64,000 bases of DNA, taken from assembly GCA_017307755.1 (NCBI GenBank), contig JAFKGQ010000012.1, positions 186,001 through 250,000 on the forward strand. Direction: 5' to 3'. Under the pieces are notes generated by a model that worked only from the letters and a program-made list of their open reading frames with translations, did no database searches and was not told where the DNA came from. The stretch comes from Chitinophagaceae bacterium (lineage in GTDB: Bacteria; Bacteroidota; Bacteroidia; Chitinophagales; Chitinophagaceae). Positions 1 through 10,300 of the stretch are shown here, one piece after another; within the stretch, counting starts at the first letter, position 1, and each line of letters opens with the position of its first letter. Position numbers and translations under genes: made by a program.

Positions 1-1
1 C

Positions 2-2137
2 GTGGGGCCTTCCGATCTGGATGTCGCCAGCGTGGAATTGCTGCCGGGAGCCAGTTCCGCCCTTTACGGTGCGGGTGGTATGAATGGTACTCTCCTGGTC
101 AATAGTAAAAGTCCCTTTGAATACCAGGGGCTTAGTGTCAAGCTGCAGGGCGGCATCAATCATGTGGATAAGAAACAGCAGTCCAGCGTAGGTTTTATAC
201 CTGACCTGTCGGCACGGTATGCCAAGGCTTTTGGGAAGTTTGCTTTTAAGGTCAGTGTCAGCTGGCTACAGGCGGATGACTGGCAGGCCAATGATTCCAC
301 CAATTTCGACCGGCTGAACCTAAAAGTAAAGCCGGGTTATTCGCATGCCACGGACCCCAATTACGATGGGATCAACGTATATGGGGATGAGATCAATACC
401 ACCTTTGGCGCTTCAGGCATTCTTTTGAATGGGGTGACGGTCAGCCGCACGGGCTATAAAGAGTCAGACCTGGTGGATTACCGGACGAAGAATTTTAAAG
501 GAACGGCAGCGGTCCATTACCGGTTTACCAACGACATAGAGGGCATCATCCAGGGTAACTATGGCTCCGGCACCACCGTGTATACGGGTTCCGACCGTTA
601 TTCGCTGCGCAACTTCAATATCGGGCAATATAAAGCAGAAGTACGGGGTAAACGATTTTATGCCAGGATCTATACGACCCAGGAGCGTTCCGGCGATGCG
701 TACAATGCCACAGCGTTAGGTACGCTGCTGAACGAAGCGTATAATCCCAGTGCGGTGTATAATGGTTCCGGCCAGGTAATAGGGGGCTGGTTCGCGGAAT
801 ATGCGACGGTATACAACCAGGCGAGAGCCGGCGTATTTGCCGGTGCTCCCGGTGTGAAAGATGATGCGACATCGCATTTCCTCGCCCGGGCCTATGCGGA
901 TAGGGCCAGGCTGCAGCCCGGCTCGGCACCCTTCATTGCGGCAAAGAATGCCATCACCAGCAGCTATATCGGGTATGGCAAGGGCCGCAACGGCGCCAAG
1001 TTCAACGATAAGACCAACCTCTATCAATACGAGGGCATGTATGATTTCACGGATCATATAAAGGTATTGGAGTTGCAGGTGGGCGGCGCTTTTCGCCATT
1101 ATTCACTTGGCTCCAACGGGACTATCTTCGCGGATAGCTCCGGCCGTATCGGCACTAATGAGGTCGGCGGTTTTGTCCAGGTGGGTAAAAAGCTGGTGAA
1201 CGACCGCATCCACCTGATCGGGTCTATCCGGTACGACAAGAATGAGAATTTCGACGGTCGTTTTACCCCTCGTATCGCGGCTGTGTTCACGGTGGCTCCG
1301 CAGCATAATATCCGTCTGTCTTACCAGACGGGCTATCGCAATCCTACCAACCAGGATCAGTGGATCGACCTGCCTATCCGGGCTAATACCCGCCTTATCG
1401 GCGGATTGCCGGCGCTTATCTACGATAAATATCATCTGGATGTAAACAAAGGCTATACGCAGGCGAGCGTGGCAAAATACCAGAGCACGGGTAACCCCGC
1501 GGACCTGCAGCAATATACGTTTGGGAAGTTCAAACCCGAGACGGTGGATGCGTATGAGATCGGGTATAAAGGACTTGTTGCAAACAGGCTGCTTATCGAT
1601 GCGTATTACTATTACAGCCGATATAAGGACTTCCTTTCTTACCTGGTGTTGATACAGCCCGGCAGCGCGGGTCTGGCGAATCCCAACATTTTTGCCACCT
1701 ATGTCAATAACCCCAACAGGGTGACCACGCAGGGCGGCGGACTGGGGCTGGATTACCTGGTGAATCAATGGGCCGTGTCCGGGAACTTCTCCTACAATGA
1801 TATCACCAAGGATGAAGGGCTGGCCAACAGCTTTAACTCTCCGAAATACAGATTTAACCTGGGGCTATCCAACAGGAATGTATATAAGAACATAGGTTTT
1901 AACGTGACCTATCGCTGGCAGGATGCTTTTACCTGGAACTCCAGCTTTGCCACGGGCAATGTGCCCGCCTTTGGGACGGTGGATGCGATGGTGAGCTATA
2001 AGATATCGAAGGCGAAAACGATGATCAAACTGGGTGGGTCCAATATACTGAACCATTATTACCAGACGTCTTTTGGCAATCCGATGATAGGAGGTTGTTA
2101 CTATTTGTCACTGACATTCGACGAACTGATGCGATAA
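2..2137 (+). CDS. TonB-dependent receptor, 5' truncated by window edge
   Basis: This is the 3' part of an outer-membrane TonB-dependent receptor; 711 codons are visible and the reading frame is open at the window edge, so the true start, signal peptide and most of the plug domain lie upstream. The first visible residues (VELLPGASSALYGAGGMNGT) are the typical end of a TonB plug, where a conserved Gly-Ala-Gly segment leads into the barrel. The remainder is rich in alternating aromatic/polar strands and Tyr/Asn/Gly turns, as expected of a 22-stranded barrel, and the last strand (YYLSLTF) lies about five residues before the C-terminus. No SusD gene follows; the next gene is convergent ychF, separated by a bidirectional terminator. 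Substrate cannot be read from the sequence. Confidence 0.9.
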   Translation: MGPSDLDVASVELLPGASSALYGAGGMNGTLLVNSKSPFEYQGLSVKLQGGINHVDKKQQSSVGFIPDLSARYAKAFGKFAFKVSVSWLQADDWQANDSTNFDRLNLKVKPGYSHATDPNYDGINVYGDEINTTFGASGILLNGVTVSRTGYKESDLVDYRTKNFKGTAAVHYRFTNDIEGIIQGNYGSGTTVYTGSDRYSLRNFNIGQYKAEVRGKRFYARIYTTQERSGDAYNATALGTLLNEAYNPSAVYNGSGQVIGGWFAEYATVYNQARAGVFAGAPGVKDDATSHFLARAYADRARLQPGSAPFIAAKNAITSSYIGYGKGRNGAKFNDKTNLYQYEGMYDFTDHIKVLELQVGGAFRHYSLGSNGTIFADSSGRIGTNEVGGFVQVGKKLVNDRIHLIGSIRYDKNENFDGRFTPRIAAVFTVAPQHNIRLSYQTGYRNPTNQDQWIDLPIRANTRLIGGLPALIYDKYHLDVNKGYTQASVAKYQSTGNPADLQQYTFGKFKPETVDAYEIGYKGLVANRLLIDAYYYYSRYKDFLSYLVLIQPGSAGLANPNIFATYVNNPNRVTTQGGGLGLDYLVNQWAVSGNFSYNDITKDEGLANSFNSPKYRFNLGLSNRNVYKNIGFNVTYRWQDAFTWNSSFATGNVPAFGTVDAMVSYKISKAKTMIKLGGSNILNHYYQTSFGNPMIGGCYYLSLTFDELMR

Positions 2138-2142
2138 TAGCT

Positions 2143-2173
2143 AAAGAGCCCGGCTGATGCCGGGCTCTTTTTT
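2143..2173. terminator. Bidirectional intrinsic terminator
   Basis: A perfect 12-bp inverted repeat (AAAGAGCCCGGC at 2143-2154, GCCGGGCTCTTT at 2159-2170) encloses a TGAT loop. The A-run on the left and T-run on the right give a U-tract in either direction. It sits between the stop of the TonB receptor and the stop of ychF, so it can end both convergent transcripts. It overlaps the ychF stop codon (2172-2174) by two bases. Confidence 0.9.
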
Positions 2174-3272
2174 ATACGTTAAACCGGAAGTGCATCACGT
2201 CTCCATCCTTTACGACGTATTCCTTTCCTTCTATCCGCAGCTTGCCGTTATCCCGGGCGGCGGCTTCCGAGCCATATTGTATGAAGTCATTATAGGCGAT
2301 GACCTCGGCCTTTATGAACCCTTTTTCGAAATCGGTGTGTATAACGCTGGCGGCCTGAGGGGCTTTCCAGCCTTCATGGATGGTCCAGGCCCGTACTTCC
2401 TGTTCGCCAGCCGTAAAGTAGGTGGCCAGGCTGAGGAGTTTGTATGCGCTGCGGATCAACTTGTTCAGGGCGGGCTCGTTCATCTTGTATTCTTCCATGA
2501 AGAGCTGTCTGTCCGCGGGGTCTTCCATTTCCGCGATTTGCGCTTCGATGGAGTTGTTCATCACGATGACCTGGGCATTTTCCCCTGCGACGGCGGCTTT
2601 TAGCGCTTCGGAGTATTTGTTACCCGTATGCATGGATGCTTCGTCCACGTTGGCTACATATAGCACGGGTTTTTCCGTCAGCAGAAAAAGGTCTGCGATA
2701 GCCGGCCTCTCTTCCTTTGTAAGGGCCAGTTCGCGGATGCTTTTACCTTTTTCCAGGTGCTCCTTGCAACGCTTTAGGATCTCATATTCGATCTTGATCT
2801 TGGGATCGCCTGTTTTTAGCATCTTTTCGGTGCGGCTGAATTTTTTTTCTACGCTTTCCAGGTCTTTTAACTGGAGCTCTGTATCGATGATCTCCTTGTC
2901 GCCGACGGGGTTGATGGCTCCTTCGTCACGGAGGATATTCTCATCTTCAAAACAGCGGATGACGTGTACGATGGCGTCCACCTCCCGGATATTGGCAAGG
3001 AATTTATTGCCCAGTCCTTCGCCTTTGCTGGCTCCTTTTACCAGACCGGCGATGTCTACGATCCCAAGTTGGGTAGGGACGATACGCTGGGGTTTTACCA
3101 GTTCTGCCAGTTTGGACAGGCGTTCGTCCGGCACATCCACGAGTCCTGTGTTTGGCTCGATGGTACAGAAGCGGTAATTGCTGGCCTGTGCTTTGGCGCT
3201 GTTGCTGACGGCATTAAATAAAGTCGATTTTCCTACATTGGGCAATCCTACGATCCCTGCTTGTAAACCCAT
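2172..3272 (-). CDS. ychF: Redox-regulated ATPase YchF (Obg family)
   Basis: YchF/OLA1 is a universally conserved P-loop NTPase that prefers ATP over GTP and associates with ribosomes. The 366-residue length is standard. Visible motifs are the P-loop GLPNVGKST near residues 8-16, the DIAG switch II segment, and NVDE in place of the GTP-specifying NKxD, which is the hallmark of YchF. A TGS domain occupies roughly the last 85 residues (TYFTAGEQEVRAWTI to the C-terminus). The start is an ATG at 3272. It is convergent with the TonB receptor and divergent from the SpmAB-like gene, so it is probably monocistronic. Confidence 0.97.
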   Translation of the reverse strand: MGLQAGIVGLPNVGKSTLFNAVSNSAKAQASNYRFCTIEPNTGLVDVPDERLSKLAELVKPQRIVPTQLGIVDIAGLVKGASKGEGLGNKFLANIREVDAIVHVIRCFEDENILRDEGAINPVGDKEIIDTELQLKDLESVEKKFSRTEKMLKTGDPKIKIEYEILKRCKEHLEKGKSIRELALTKEERPAIADLFLLTEKPVLYVANVDEASMHTGNKYSEALKAAVAGENAQVIVMNNSIEAQIAEMEDPADRQLFMEEYKMNEPALNKLIRSAYKLLSLATYFTAGEQEVRAWTIHEGWKAPQAASVIHTDFEKGFIKAEVIAYNDFIQYGSEAAARDNGKLRIEGKEYVVKDGDVMHFRFNV

Positions 3273-3350
3273 TATATCATTTTTTCGGCCGCGAAGGTAG
3301 CTAATTTATAGGCAATAAGTGCTATTTTGGGCATTGTTAAACACAACGTA

Positions 3351-4691
3351 ATGGCATTAAGCAGGATATGGGCGGCCTTTATCATCATTTCCGTGCTCGT
3401 GGCGGGTATAAAGTATGTTTTTTCCCCCGCTGACAAGGATATTTTCAGCGCTATGGTCATTGGGAAGGCAAAGGATACGATCAGGGTGGCTTCTCCGGTG
3501 GTATCCGGGCCGGTGTCAACGGCGATGCCGGGGGCGACGGTAGTGCCTTACAGGATCCAGGAGGCGGACGGCGTCATCGAGACCTGTAAAGGGGCCGTCA
3601 CCCTGTCCCTGGGACTCATCGGTATCATGGCCCTGTTCATGGGCCTTATGAGCATTGCCGAACAGGCAGGCGGCATCCGGGTACTGGCCCGTATCATCGG
3701 TCCCTTCTTTTCACGACTTTTTCCCGAAGTGCCGAGGGATCATCCTGCCATGGGACATATGCTGATGAATTTCTCCGCCAATTTCCTGGGGCTGGACAAT
3801 GCGGCTACTCCCTTTGCCGTCAAAGCCATGGAAAGCCTGCAGGAGATCAACCCCGACAAGTCCAGGGCCTCCAATTCCCAGATCATGTTCCTCTGCCTGC
3901 ACCAGTCGGGACTGCAATTGATCCCCGTGAGCATCATCGCACTCCGGGCATCCATGCACGCGGCTAATCCTACGGATGTATTTATTCCCATTGTCATCGC
4001 CACTTTTGTCGCCACGCTGGCTTCTATGCTCATCGTCTCGTTCAAACAACGGATCAATATCTTCCAGCCTGTGATCATGGCGTGGCTGGGAGGGCTCTCC
4101 CTGCTGGTGGGAAGCCTGGTGGTGTACTTGCGCAGCCTGGAGCCGGCAGATGTACAAGCGTTTTCCAGTGTATTGGGGAATGGCCTGATCCTGCTCATTT
4201 TTTTGCTGATCGTCGCCGGAGGCATATATAAGAAGATCAATATTTTTGACGCCTTTGTACAAGGGGCGAAAGGCGGATTTGAGACGGCGGTGAGGATCAT
4301 CCCTTACCTGGTGGGTATGCTGGTGGCCATCAATCTCCTGCGTAACAGCGGAGCCTTTGGGGCGATGATCGATGGTCTGCGGTATATTTTTACCGCCATG
4401 AAGGTGGACACCCGTTTTGTGGATGCTCTTCCGACCGCACTGATCAAGCCCCTGAGTGCCGCAGGCGCCCGCGGGATGATGGTCAGCACCATGGCGGCCG
4501 ACCCCAACTCTTTTACCTCGCACCTGGTAGGCGTTCTGCAAGGCTCCTCTGATGCAACCTTCTATATCATCGCCGTGTATTTTGGGGCTGTATCGATAAA
4601 GGATACCCGCTATTCCATCGGGGCGATGCTGCTGACAGACCTGGTGAGTATTGTCGTGTCGATCTTTCTGGGCTATCTTTTCTTTGCTTAA
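3351..4691 (+). CDS. Fused SpmA/SpmB-like nucleoside recognition (Gate) domain membrane protein
   Basis: This 446-residue polytopic inner-membrane protein joins two Gate/nucleoside-recognition modules, the family that in Bacillus is split into SpmA and SpmB. The N-terminal half carries the SpmA signature region (LGLIGIMALFMGLMSIAEQ and NFSANFLGLDNAATP). The C-terminal half has the SpmB features (GAKGGFETAVRIIPYLVGML and the terminal GAVSIKDTRYSIG). The family's transport role is not firmly established. I place the start at the ATG at 3351 (MALSRIW), because the 24 bp of upstream open frame begin with TTG and add a non-hydrophobic lead. A strong terminator follows. Confidence 0.85.
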   Translation: MALSRIWAAFIIISVLVAGIKYVFSPADKDIFSAMVIGKAKDTIRVASPVVSGPVSTAMPGATVVPYRIQEADGVIETCKGAVTLSLGLIGIMALFMGLMSIAEQAGGIRVLARIIGPFFSRLFPEVPRDHPAMGHMLMNFSANFLGLDNAATPFAVKAMESLQEINPDKSRASNSQIMFLCLHQSGLQLIPVSIIALRASMHAANPTDVFIPIVIATFVATLASMLIVSFKQRINIFQPVIMAWLGGLSLLVGSLVVYLRSLEPADVQAFSSVLGNGLILLIFLLIVAGGIYKKINIFDAFVQGAKGGFETAVRIIPYLVGMLVAINLLRNSGAFGAMIDGLRYIFTAMKVDTRFVDALPTALIKPLSAAGARGMMVSTMAADPNSFTSHLVGVLQGSSDATFYIIAVYFGAVSIKDTRYSIGAMLLTDLVSIVVSIFLGYLFFA

Positions 4692-4697
4692 ATGAGT

Positions 4698-4726
4698 AAC
4701 CCCCTCGCAGGCGAGGGGGTTGTTTG
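4698..4726 (+). terminator. Intrinsic terminator after the SpmAB-like gene
   Basis: A perfect 11-bp inverted repeat, AACCCCCTCGC (4698-4708) with GCGAGGGGGTT (4711-4721), begins 7 bp after the stop codon and is followed by a short T-rich stretch (TGTTTG). The formal loop is only two bases, so the terminal pairs must open to form the hairpin. Confidence 0.75.
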
Positions 4727-4744
4727 ATTAGACGCTAAACTATT

Positions 4745-4774
4745 GCCCTTCGGGCAGCGGACCTGTGGTCCGCT
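4745..4774. terminator. Twin small hairpins between convergent genes
   Basis: Two adjacent perfect inverted repeats lie here: GCCC-TTC-GGGC at 4745-4755 and AGCGGACC-TGT-GGTCCGCT at 4756-4774. They fall between the terminator of the SpmAB-like gene and the stop of the convergent deoR-family gene, so they probably help end the minus-strand SusCD operon. No long T-run follows on the minus strand, so intrinsic termination is uncertain. Confidence 0.45.
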
Positions 4775-4785
4775 CTCATGTGACT

Positions 4786-5535
4786 CTATAAAATATGTAT
4801 ACCCTTTTTTCTGTAAGGCTCCAATAAGGGATCGTCAGGCCGTAATTCCGTGATCAGCGTATCTACGTCTTCGATGGGGGAGACATGGAAGGGCTGGCAG
4901 GAATTGATCTTTTCGGCGATGGAGAGGCAGACCACTTTTTTTGCCGACTCGATCATGGCTTTTTTTATCTGTACCACGTCCCAGTCGTTGTCCGTGATGC
5001 CATGTTCGGCGTCGATGGCATTGACGCCTAAAAAAAGGAGGTCGGCCTTTATCTGTCTGATCCTGGCGATAGCTTCGCCACCCACGGTGATCTTGGAATT
5101 CTTGGAAACCTTGTCGCCGATCAGGATCACCTCGATATTCGGATGGTGTGTGTATTCCATTACAACGGGGATACTGCCTGAGATAAAAGTGGCTTTCAGG
5201 GACTGGGGAAGCGCCTTGGCCAGTTCGATCAGGGTGGTACCGCCCGTGGTCATCACGAACATGTCATTGCTGATGAGGGAGATCGCTTTACGGGCGATCA
5301 ACTTTTTCTGCGGATGCGCGTATACGTTTGTGGACGGGTAATGGAAATCATTGAAAGAAAGGGATAGGGCGCCTCCATGCACTTTTATGATCTTGCCGTT
5401 ATCGGCCAGTTCCTGCAGGTCGCGGCGGACGGTGTCCTCCGAGACGTTGAGGTCCAGGCTGAGGTTCGCGGACAGCACCTGGTTATGGAGATTCACCTGG
5501 TGTAATATGTAGGCCTGCCGTTCCTGTTTGAGCAT
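4786..5535 (-). CDS. DeoR/GlpR-family transcriptional regulator
   Basis: DeoR-family regulators bind DNA with an N-terminal winged helix and sense a phosphorylated sugar or nucleoside intermediate through a C-terminal sugar-isomerase-like fold. The helix-turn-helix (VSEDTVRRDLQEL) and the wing (GKIIKVHGGA) match the family signature. The C-terminal domain shows TTGGTT and the GVNAIDAEHGITDND segment typical of DeoRC. I choose the ATG at 5535 (MLKQERQAYILHQ), which is the usual family N-terminus; the frame extends six codons further up. It is the last gene of the phosphoesterase-SusC-SusD run, 48 bp after susD, so it is the likely local regulator. The effector is unknown. Confidence 0.93.
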   Translation of the reverse strand: MLKQERQAYILHQVNLHNQVLSANLSLDLNVSEDTVRRDLQELADNGKIIKVHGGALSLSFNDFHYPSTNVYAHPQKKLIARKAISLISNDMFVMTTGGTTLIELAKALPQSLKATFISGSIPVVMEYTHHPNIEVILIGDKVSKNSKITVGGEAIARIRQIKADLLFLGVNAIDAEHGITDNDWDVVQIKKAMIESAKKVVCLSIAEKINSCQPFHVSPIEDVDTLITELRPDDPLLEPYRKKGIHIL

Positions 5536-5583
5536 GTTGAATCTGATTCTCACCCTAAAATAATGTTTTTTCTTTCACTGATA

Positions 5584-7284
5584 TCATTGCCAGCCGGGAT
5601 TTTGCATATCCTTTTGCATATTCAATGGATATAGCTGTATCTGACTGGAAGGGACGGGGGAAAGGTAATTCTTCGGGTCTACAAATGCCCGTTGCTGCGT
5701 GGCGGGGTAAGGCATGATATAGCCATCCGCATTCCGTTTTACCTTTCCATTGTCAGGGACCTTTGCACCCAGGAAACTGTCGGGATTCTTCTGGCTGTCC
5801 ATGTAGATGCCTTTTTTCCAGCGCATGAGGTCCTGGAAGCGGAACCCGTCCATCATCAGCTCGACACGTCTTTCCCGGCGGATCTCCCAGATGAGGGGGC
5901 TGACATCGGCGTCTCTTTTCGGGTCATTGAAACCAGGGTCCAGGGTCAGATGGGCGACACCGGCTCTGTCCCGGAGTTTGTTGATGGTATTGTCCAGGTC
6001 GGTTTGTGTGATATTGCCCAGCTCGGCCGCGGCTTCGGCATAGTTCAGGTAAACTTCAGCCAGCCAGAACAGGGGCGCATCGGAAGTATTGGCACTGATG
6101 TTCGTCGGGTATGCTTTTAACCTGGCGGTATCCGGCAGGAACTTGATGGGCCGGTAGCCCGTGCTGGACGAAAGACCGTTCTTTACATGATTGATGTAAT
6201 ACAAATAGCTGGTGTCGATGGTGATGCCCAGTCTGCCGTCCCTGTTTGCGATCAGATGGGTGATGGTGTCGTCACCTCCATATAAGGGAGAAATGCTGAT
6301 GGGCTTGCCGTCCGTACACAGATAGGATTCAATCGCCGATTTGGAAGGACCATTCATGGCCGTGCTGCTGTACAGGTAGGCGATGAGAGAATGCTGGAGG
6401 ACGGTGGGCTCGTACCGTTTGTAAAGAATGATCTCTTTGTCTGGCGCCAGGCTTTCGGAGTTATAGGCTGTCTGGTAGCTCTTATCGAGGGAATAAGTGC
6501 CGCCGCTTATGAGCGTTTGGGCGGCATTGTAGGCCTCTGTCAGATATTTGTTTGCATCGGGCAGGGTGAGCTCGGTGTGATATTTCCGGTAGGTGCCTTC
6601 GTACAGACAGACGCGCGCCTTCAATGCCAATGCGACGTCTTTATTGATGGTGTTTGTCTGGTCTGTCTGACGAAGGTTGGCCAGGGCGAAGTTGAGATCC
6701 GCCAGTACGCTGTCCATCACCAGCTGGTGGGTGTCGCGGGGTTTGTAGATCTGTCCCGAATCGCTGATCTGCGTGGAATGGCTATACCAGGGAACGCCAC
6801 CGAATTCCTGTATCAGCTTGAAATATTGCAGGGCGCGGAAAAAATGGGCGACCCCTTTCCAGTGGTTCTTTGCTTCGTCGGCCATAGGCACCAGGTCTAC
6901 CCGCTCCAGCATGATATTGGCTTTGCGGATATAGCCGAAGGATACAAAGGCATAGTTCCAGGTGCTACCCACCAGGTAAGTGGTATTTATGGTCCAATCC
7001 AGGCTGGTGGTAGGGACAGTCAGGGGAAATTGTGTAAAGCTGGGAGGCGCCTGGTCATCCGTCAGCGTGGGGAAATAGAAATCCCCGTTGGTGCTGGCGT
7101 TGTTGCCAAAGCCGGGAAAAGAGTTGTAAAATTCCCAGGCATATGTGCGTACGCTGTTCTCTGTCTTCCAAAAAGTCGGGTCTACCAACGTATCGGGGTT
7201 GGTGACATCGATGTATTTCTTACAAGCCGTGCCCATGCACAGTATCAGCAGGGCCAGCGGTAAATATCTTATTATTGATTGCAT
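5584..7284 (-). CDS. SusD/RagB-like surface lipoprotein
   Basis: This is a nutrient-binding lipoprotein that forms the lid on the SusC channel. The 566-residue protein starts with a lipoprotein signal peptide ending at LILCMGTAC, with the acylated cysteine at residue 21 followed by two lysines. The N-terminal half holds the TPR-like helices (KANIMLERVDLVPMADEAKNHW, FFRALQYFKLIQEFGGVPW). The C-terminal half carries the RagB/SusD hallmarks (LAEVYLNYAEAAAELGN, IRRERRVELMMDGFRFQDLMRWKKG). It lies 19 bp downstream of its SusC partner. The ligand is not deducible from sequence. Confidence 0.96.
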   Translation of the reverse strand: MQSIIRYLPLALLILCMGTACKKYIDVTNPDTLVDPTFWKTENSVRTYAWEFYNSFPGFGNNASTNGDFYFPTLTDDQAPPSFTQFPLTVPTTSLDWTINTTYLVGSTWNYAFVSFGYIRKANIMLERVDLVPMADEAKNHWKGVAHFFRALQYFKLIQEFGGVPWYSHSTQISDSGQIYKPRDTHQLVMDSVLADLNFALANLRQTDQTNTINKDVALALKARVCLYEGTYRKYHTELTLPDANKYLTEAYNAAQTLISGGTYSLDKSYQTAYNSESLAPDKEIILYKRYEPTVLQHSLIAYLYSSTAMNGPSKSAIESYLCTDGKPISISPLYGGDDTITHLIANRDGRLGITIDTSYLYYINHVKNGLSSSTGYRPIKFLPDTARLKAYPTNISANTSDAPLFWLAEVYLNYAEAAAELGNITQTDLDNTINKLRDRAGVAHLTLDPGFNDPKRDADVSPLIWEIRRERRVELMMDGFRFQDLMRWKKGIYMDSQKNPDSFLGAKVPDNGKVKRNADGYIMPYPATQQRAFVDPKNYLSPVPSSQIQLYPLNMQKDMQNPGWQ

Positions 7285-7303
7285 ATTCTGAAGTTGTTAC
7301 TGG

Positions 7304-10300
7304 TTAAAATGTCAATTGCAGGCCTGCGGAATAGCTTTTGTCGAAAGGATAGGTCCTGCCGGTGAAGCTGATACCACCCGTTACAAATCCATCGGTGAGT
7401 TCCGGATCGATGGGCACGCCTACGTGGGAGATGGTAGCCAGGTTCTGGCCGCTGAAATAAAAACGCAGTTTTGTGATACCGGCTCTGGTAAGTATCCTGT
7501 TGCTAACGGTATAGCCCAGGGTCACGTTCTTCAGCCGGCAATAGGCCATGTTCAGCAGGTATTTCGTCTGGGGATAGAAGTTATTACTACCCCTGTACAG
7601 GCCGGCGATGGTCCCTGTCGTATTACCCGGAAATGGTCTTGGATATTTGGCATTGGTGTGCTGGGGCGTCCAGAAGTCCATTTGGTTGGCATAAAGGATG
7701 TCGATGCTTTGCCACAGGGGAAGGACGGTCTGACCAGTACCCCAGTAATCCCGTTTACCCACGCCTTGTATAAAGATGTCCAGGTCGAAGCCTTTCCAGG
7801 AGCCGCCCAGGCGGAGGTTATACAGCCAGCGGGGTTGGTTGTTACCGATCTTTTTCAGATCGCCATGGTCATACAAGGTCATGGCGCCGCCGGTGATCTT
7901 ACCGTCGGGCTTGCCATTCGGGCCGCCACCGATGTCCTTGTATTTGATATCTCCTGCGCCAAACTGGAAATTACCAGTTCTCAAACCTGTCTGATCGTGC
8001 CCGGCGGTGTCTGCATTGCTGGCGAAATATCCCTCTGTTTCAAAACCCCATATTTCCCCATAGGTCTTGCCCTGGTAGTTCTGATCAAAAGCAATGGACA
8101 TATTGGGGTTGCTCCATTTGGTGAATACTGTTTTTGCGTCGGAAAGCCCTATCGATCCATATAACTGCAGGTCCTTGCCGATCGTGTAGTTGGCGTCGAT
8201 GGTCAGCTCGAAGCCGCGGCTGCGGAAATTGCCTGCGTTGATATTGGGGCCTGCGGTGCCAAAGGTCGCCGGTACGCTGGTGGGCTGGATCATCCCTTTT
8301 GTATCACGCTGGTACCAGTCGAAAGTAAAACCGAGATGGTTGTCCAGGAACCGGGCGTCGACGCCAAAATCCAGGGTGCCCACTCTTTCCCATTTCAGCG
8401 AGCTTGCGATCGCACCCGGCTGGCTGACGCTCTGCGAGATCGTACCGGAGCTGTTTACCCAGGTGGTGGGTATGCCGTTCATGATGGGCAGATAAATATT
8501 ACTTCCGTTGGAGGTGACATCCTGGTTGCCCAGTTCGCCATAGGAGGCGCGCAGTTTCAGGTCGGAGAGCGCCGGCTTTAGCCGTTGCATGAAGTTTTCT
8601 TCGCTCATGCGATAGCCGGCAGAGGCGGAACCAAAGAAGGCCCAGCGGTCTTGCGGAGGGAAGTAGTTAGAGCCGTCATAGCGGCCGTTGAGCTCTACCA
8701 GGAATTTATCCTTGTAGCCGTAGTTGATCCTGCCGAAATAGCCGGCAAAGGCTTTTTTACCATGCCCGTTCTGGCTCCATCCGGTGGGCACGCCCGAGGA
8801 CGTAGGGCCGCTTGTGTTGGTGCCGGGAGTCAGGCCCAGCTCAGGCTGTGTAGGATCCAGCAGTCCCTGGCGGGCTGCATAAAAGTTGATGTTCTCGTCG
8901 CTTTCCGCGTTGACACCGGCAATAAACTTGGTGTGATGGTTTGCCAGGATATTGGGCTGCCAGGTGAAATAGCCGTTGAAGGTGTTTACCAACATCCTTC
9001 CCGTCGTATACTGGACAAAATCCTGGCTGGCGCCGGCGATATTGGTCAGGCTTAGTGCGCCTGCCGTCCAGAAGTCCCAGGCTGTCACCGGGCCGCCGGA
9101 CTCGTGCCGCAACGCGTTGTCGCGGCCAATGGTATAGTCGGCGCGGAAGTTGAGGTTCTTTAGGATCTTGACGGTGGCGCCCAGGTCAATACGTGAATAG
9201 TTGTCGGAGAGGTTGGCCTTGCTGGCGGCATCCATGTAAGCGGAGTTCACCCTGAAATAATGTCCCTGGTAGGTGCCATAAGGGAAATAAGAGCCCCAGC
9301 GCCAGAAATAGTACCAGTAATCCTGGTATTGATAAGGATAGTCGTATTGATAATTGCGGAAAAGCGTTTTAACGTTGACGTCCAGCCAAGAGGTGACGCT
9401 AGCGTTGACGGATGCGGTAATATTATATTTCTTTACATCGTCCGGGTTCATCTTGAATATACCGCCGTCGTAGCTGTACCCACCGGAGAGATAGTAAGCG
9501 ATCTTATCGCTGCCGCCGGAGATGCTTAGGTTATGTTGATGGGAGAAGGCGTATTTGTTCAGCATTTCCTTTTTGGGGTCCCATACCTTGTAGAAGTAGG
9601 TACGGCCGTCGGTGGGGTCGATGTTCCAGTCTTCCCCTTTTACCATTTCCTTCCCGTTCTTGCCTTTGTATTGTTTCTTCCAGTTGACGACCCCTGCCTG
9701 GAGCTTTAGCATGTTCATACCAAAGGTTTCGGGAGAAGAGGTGCCGCTGCGTACGCCGGCATCGTTGAGGGCCAGCAATTCGAATTCGGGGTCGGCAAAA
9801 TCCGGGAGTACGGTAGGTGTGTTTGTAGAAAAGTTATTGTTGTAGGAGATGACGGCTTTTTGATTCTTTCTGCCTGTCTTTGTCTTGATCAGCACTACGC
9901 CAAAAGCGGCGCGGGCGCCATAGATAGAGGCGGAGGCTGCGTCTTTCAGGACGGAGATGCTTTCGATATCCTGCGGGTTGATGACGGACAGATCATCTGT
10001 TTGCACGTTGTCGACGAGGATCAGGGGCCGGCTTGAGCCGTTGATAGACCCGATGCCCCGGATCTTGATATCAGCGCCTGCCGTAAGACCTCCATTACCG
10101 TATTGGATAGTCAGCCCCGGTACGATGCCCTGCAAGGCCCTGGTAGGGTCGTTCAGCGGTTTGCTGGCGAATGTTTTTGTGACGTCTACGGTGGCGACGG
10201 CGCCGGTGAGGTCGGCTTTTTTCTGTGTGCCGTATCCCACTACTACCACCTGGTCCAGGGCCTGGTTGGATCCTTCCAGTTCTACCTGGTAAAATGCAGC

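Noticed and set aside
1103..1768. Minus-strand open frame of about 221 codons inside the first TonB receptor
   Set aside because: The receptor barrel is continuous on the plus strand through this region; the minus frame has no recognisable domain.
3711..4541. Long minus-strand open frame opposite the SpmAB-like gene
   Set aside because: It is His/Gln/Arg-rich with no domain pattern, while the opposite strand has a clear membrane protein; it is a shadow frame.
6391..7263. Plus-strand open frame of about 290 codons opposite susD
   Set aside because: Composition is unlike a real protein and the opposite strand encodes a full SusD with lipoprotein signal.
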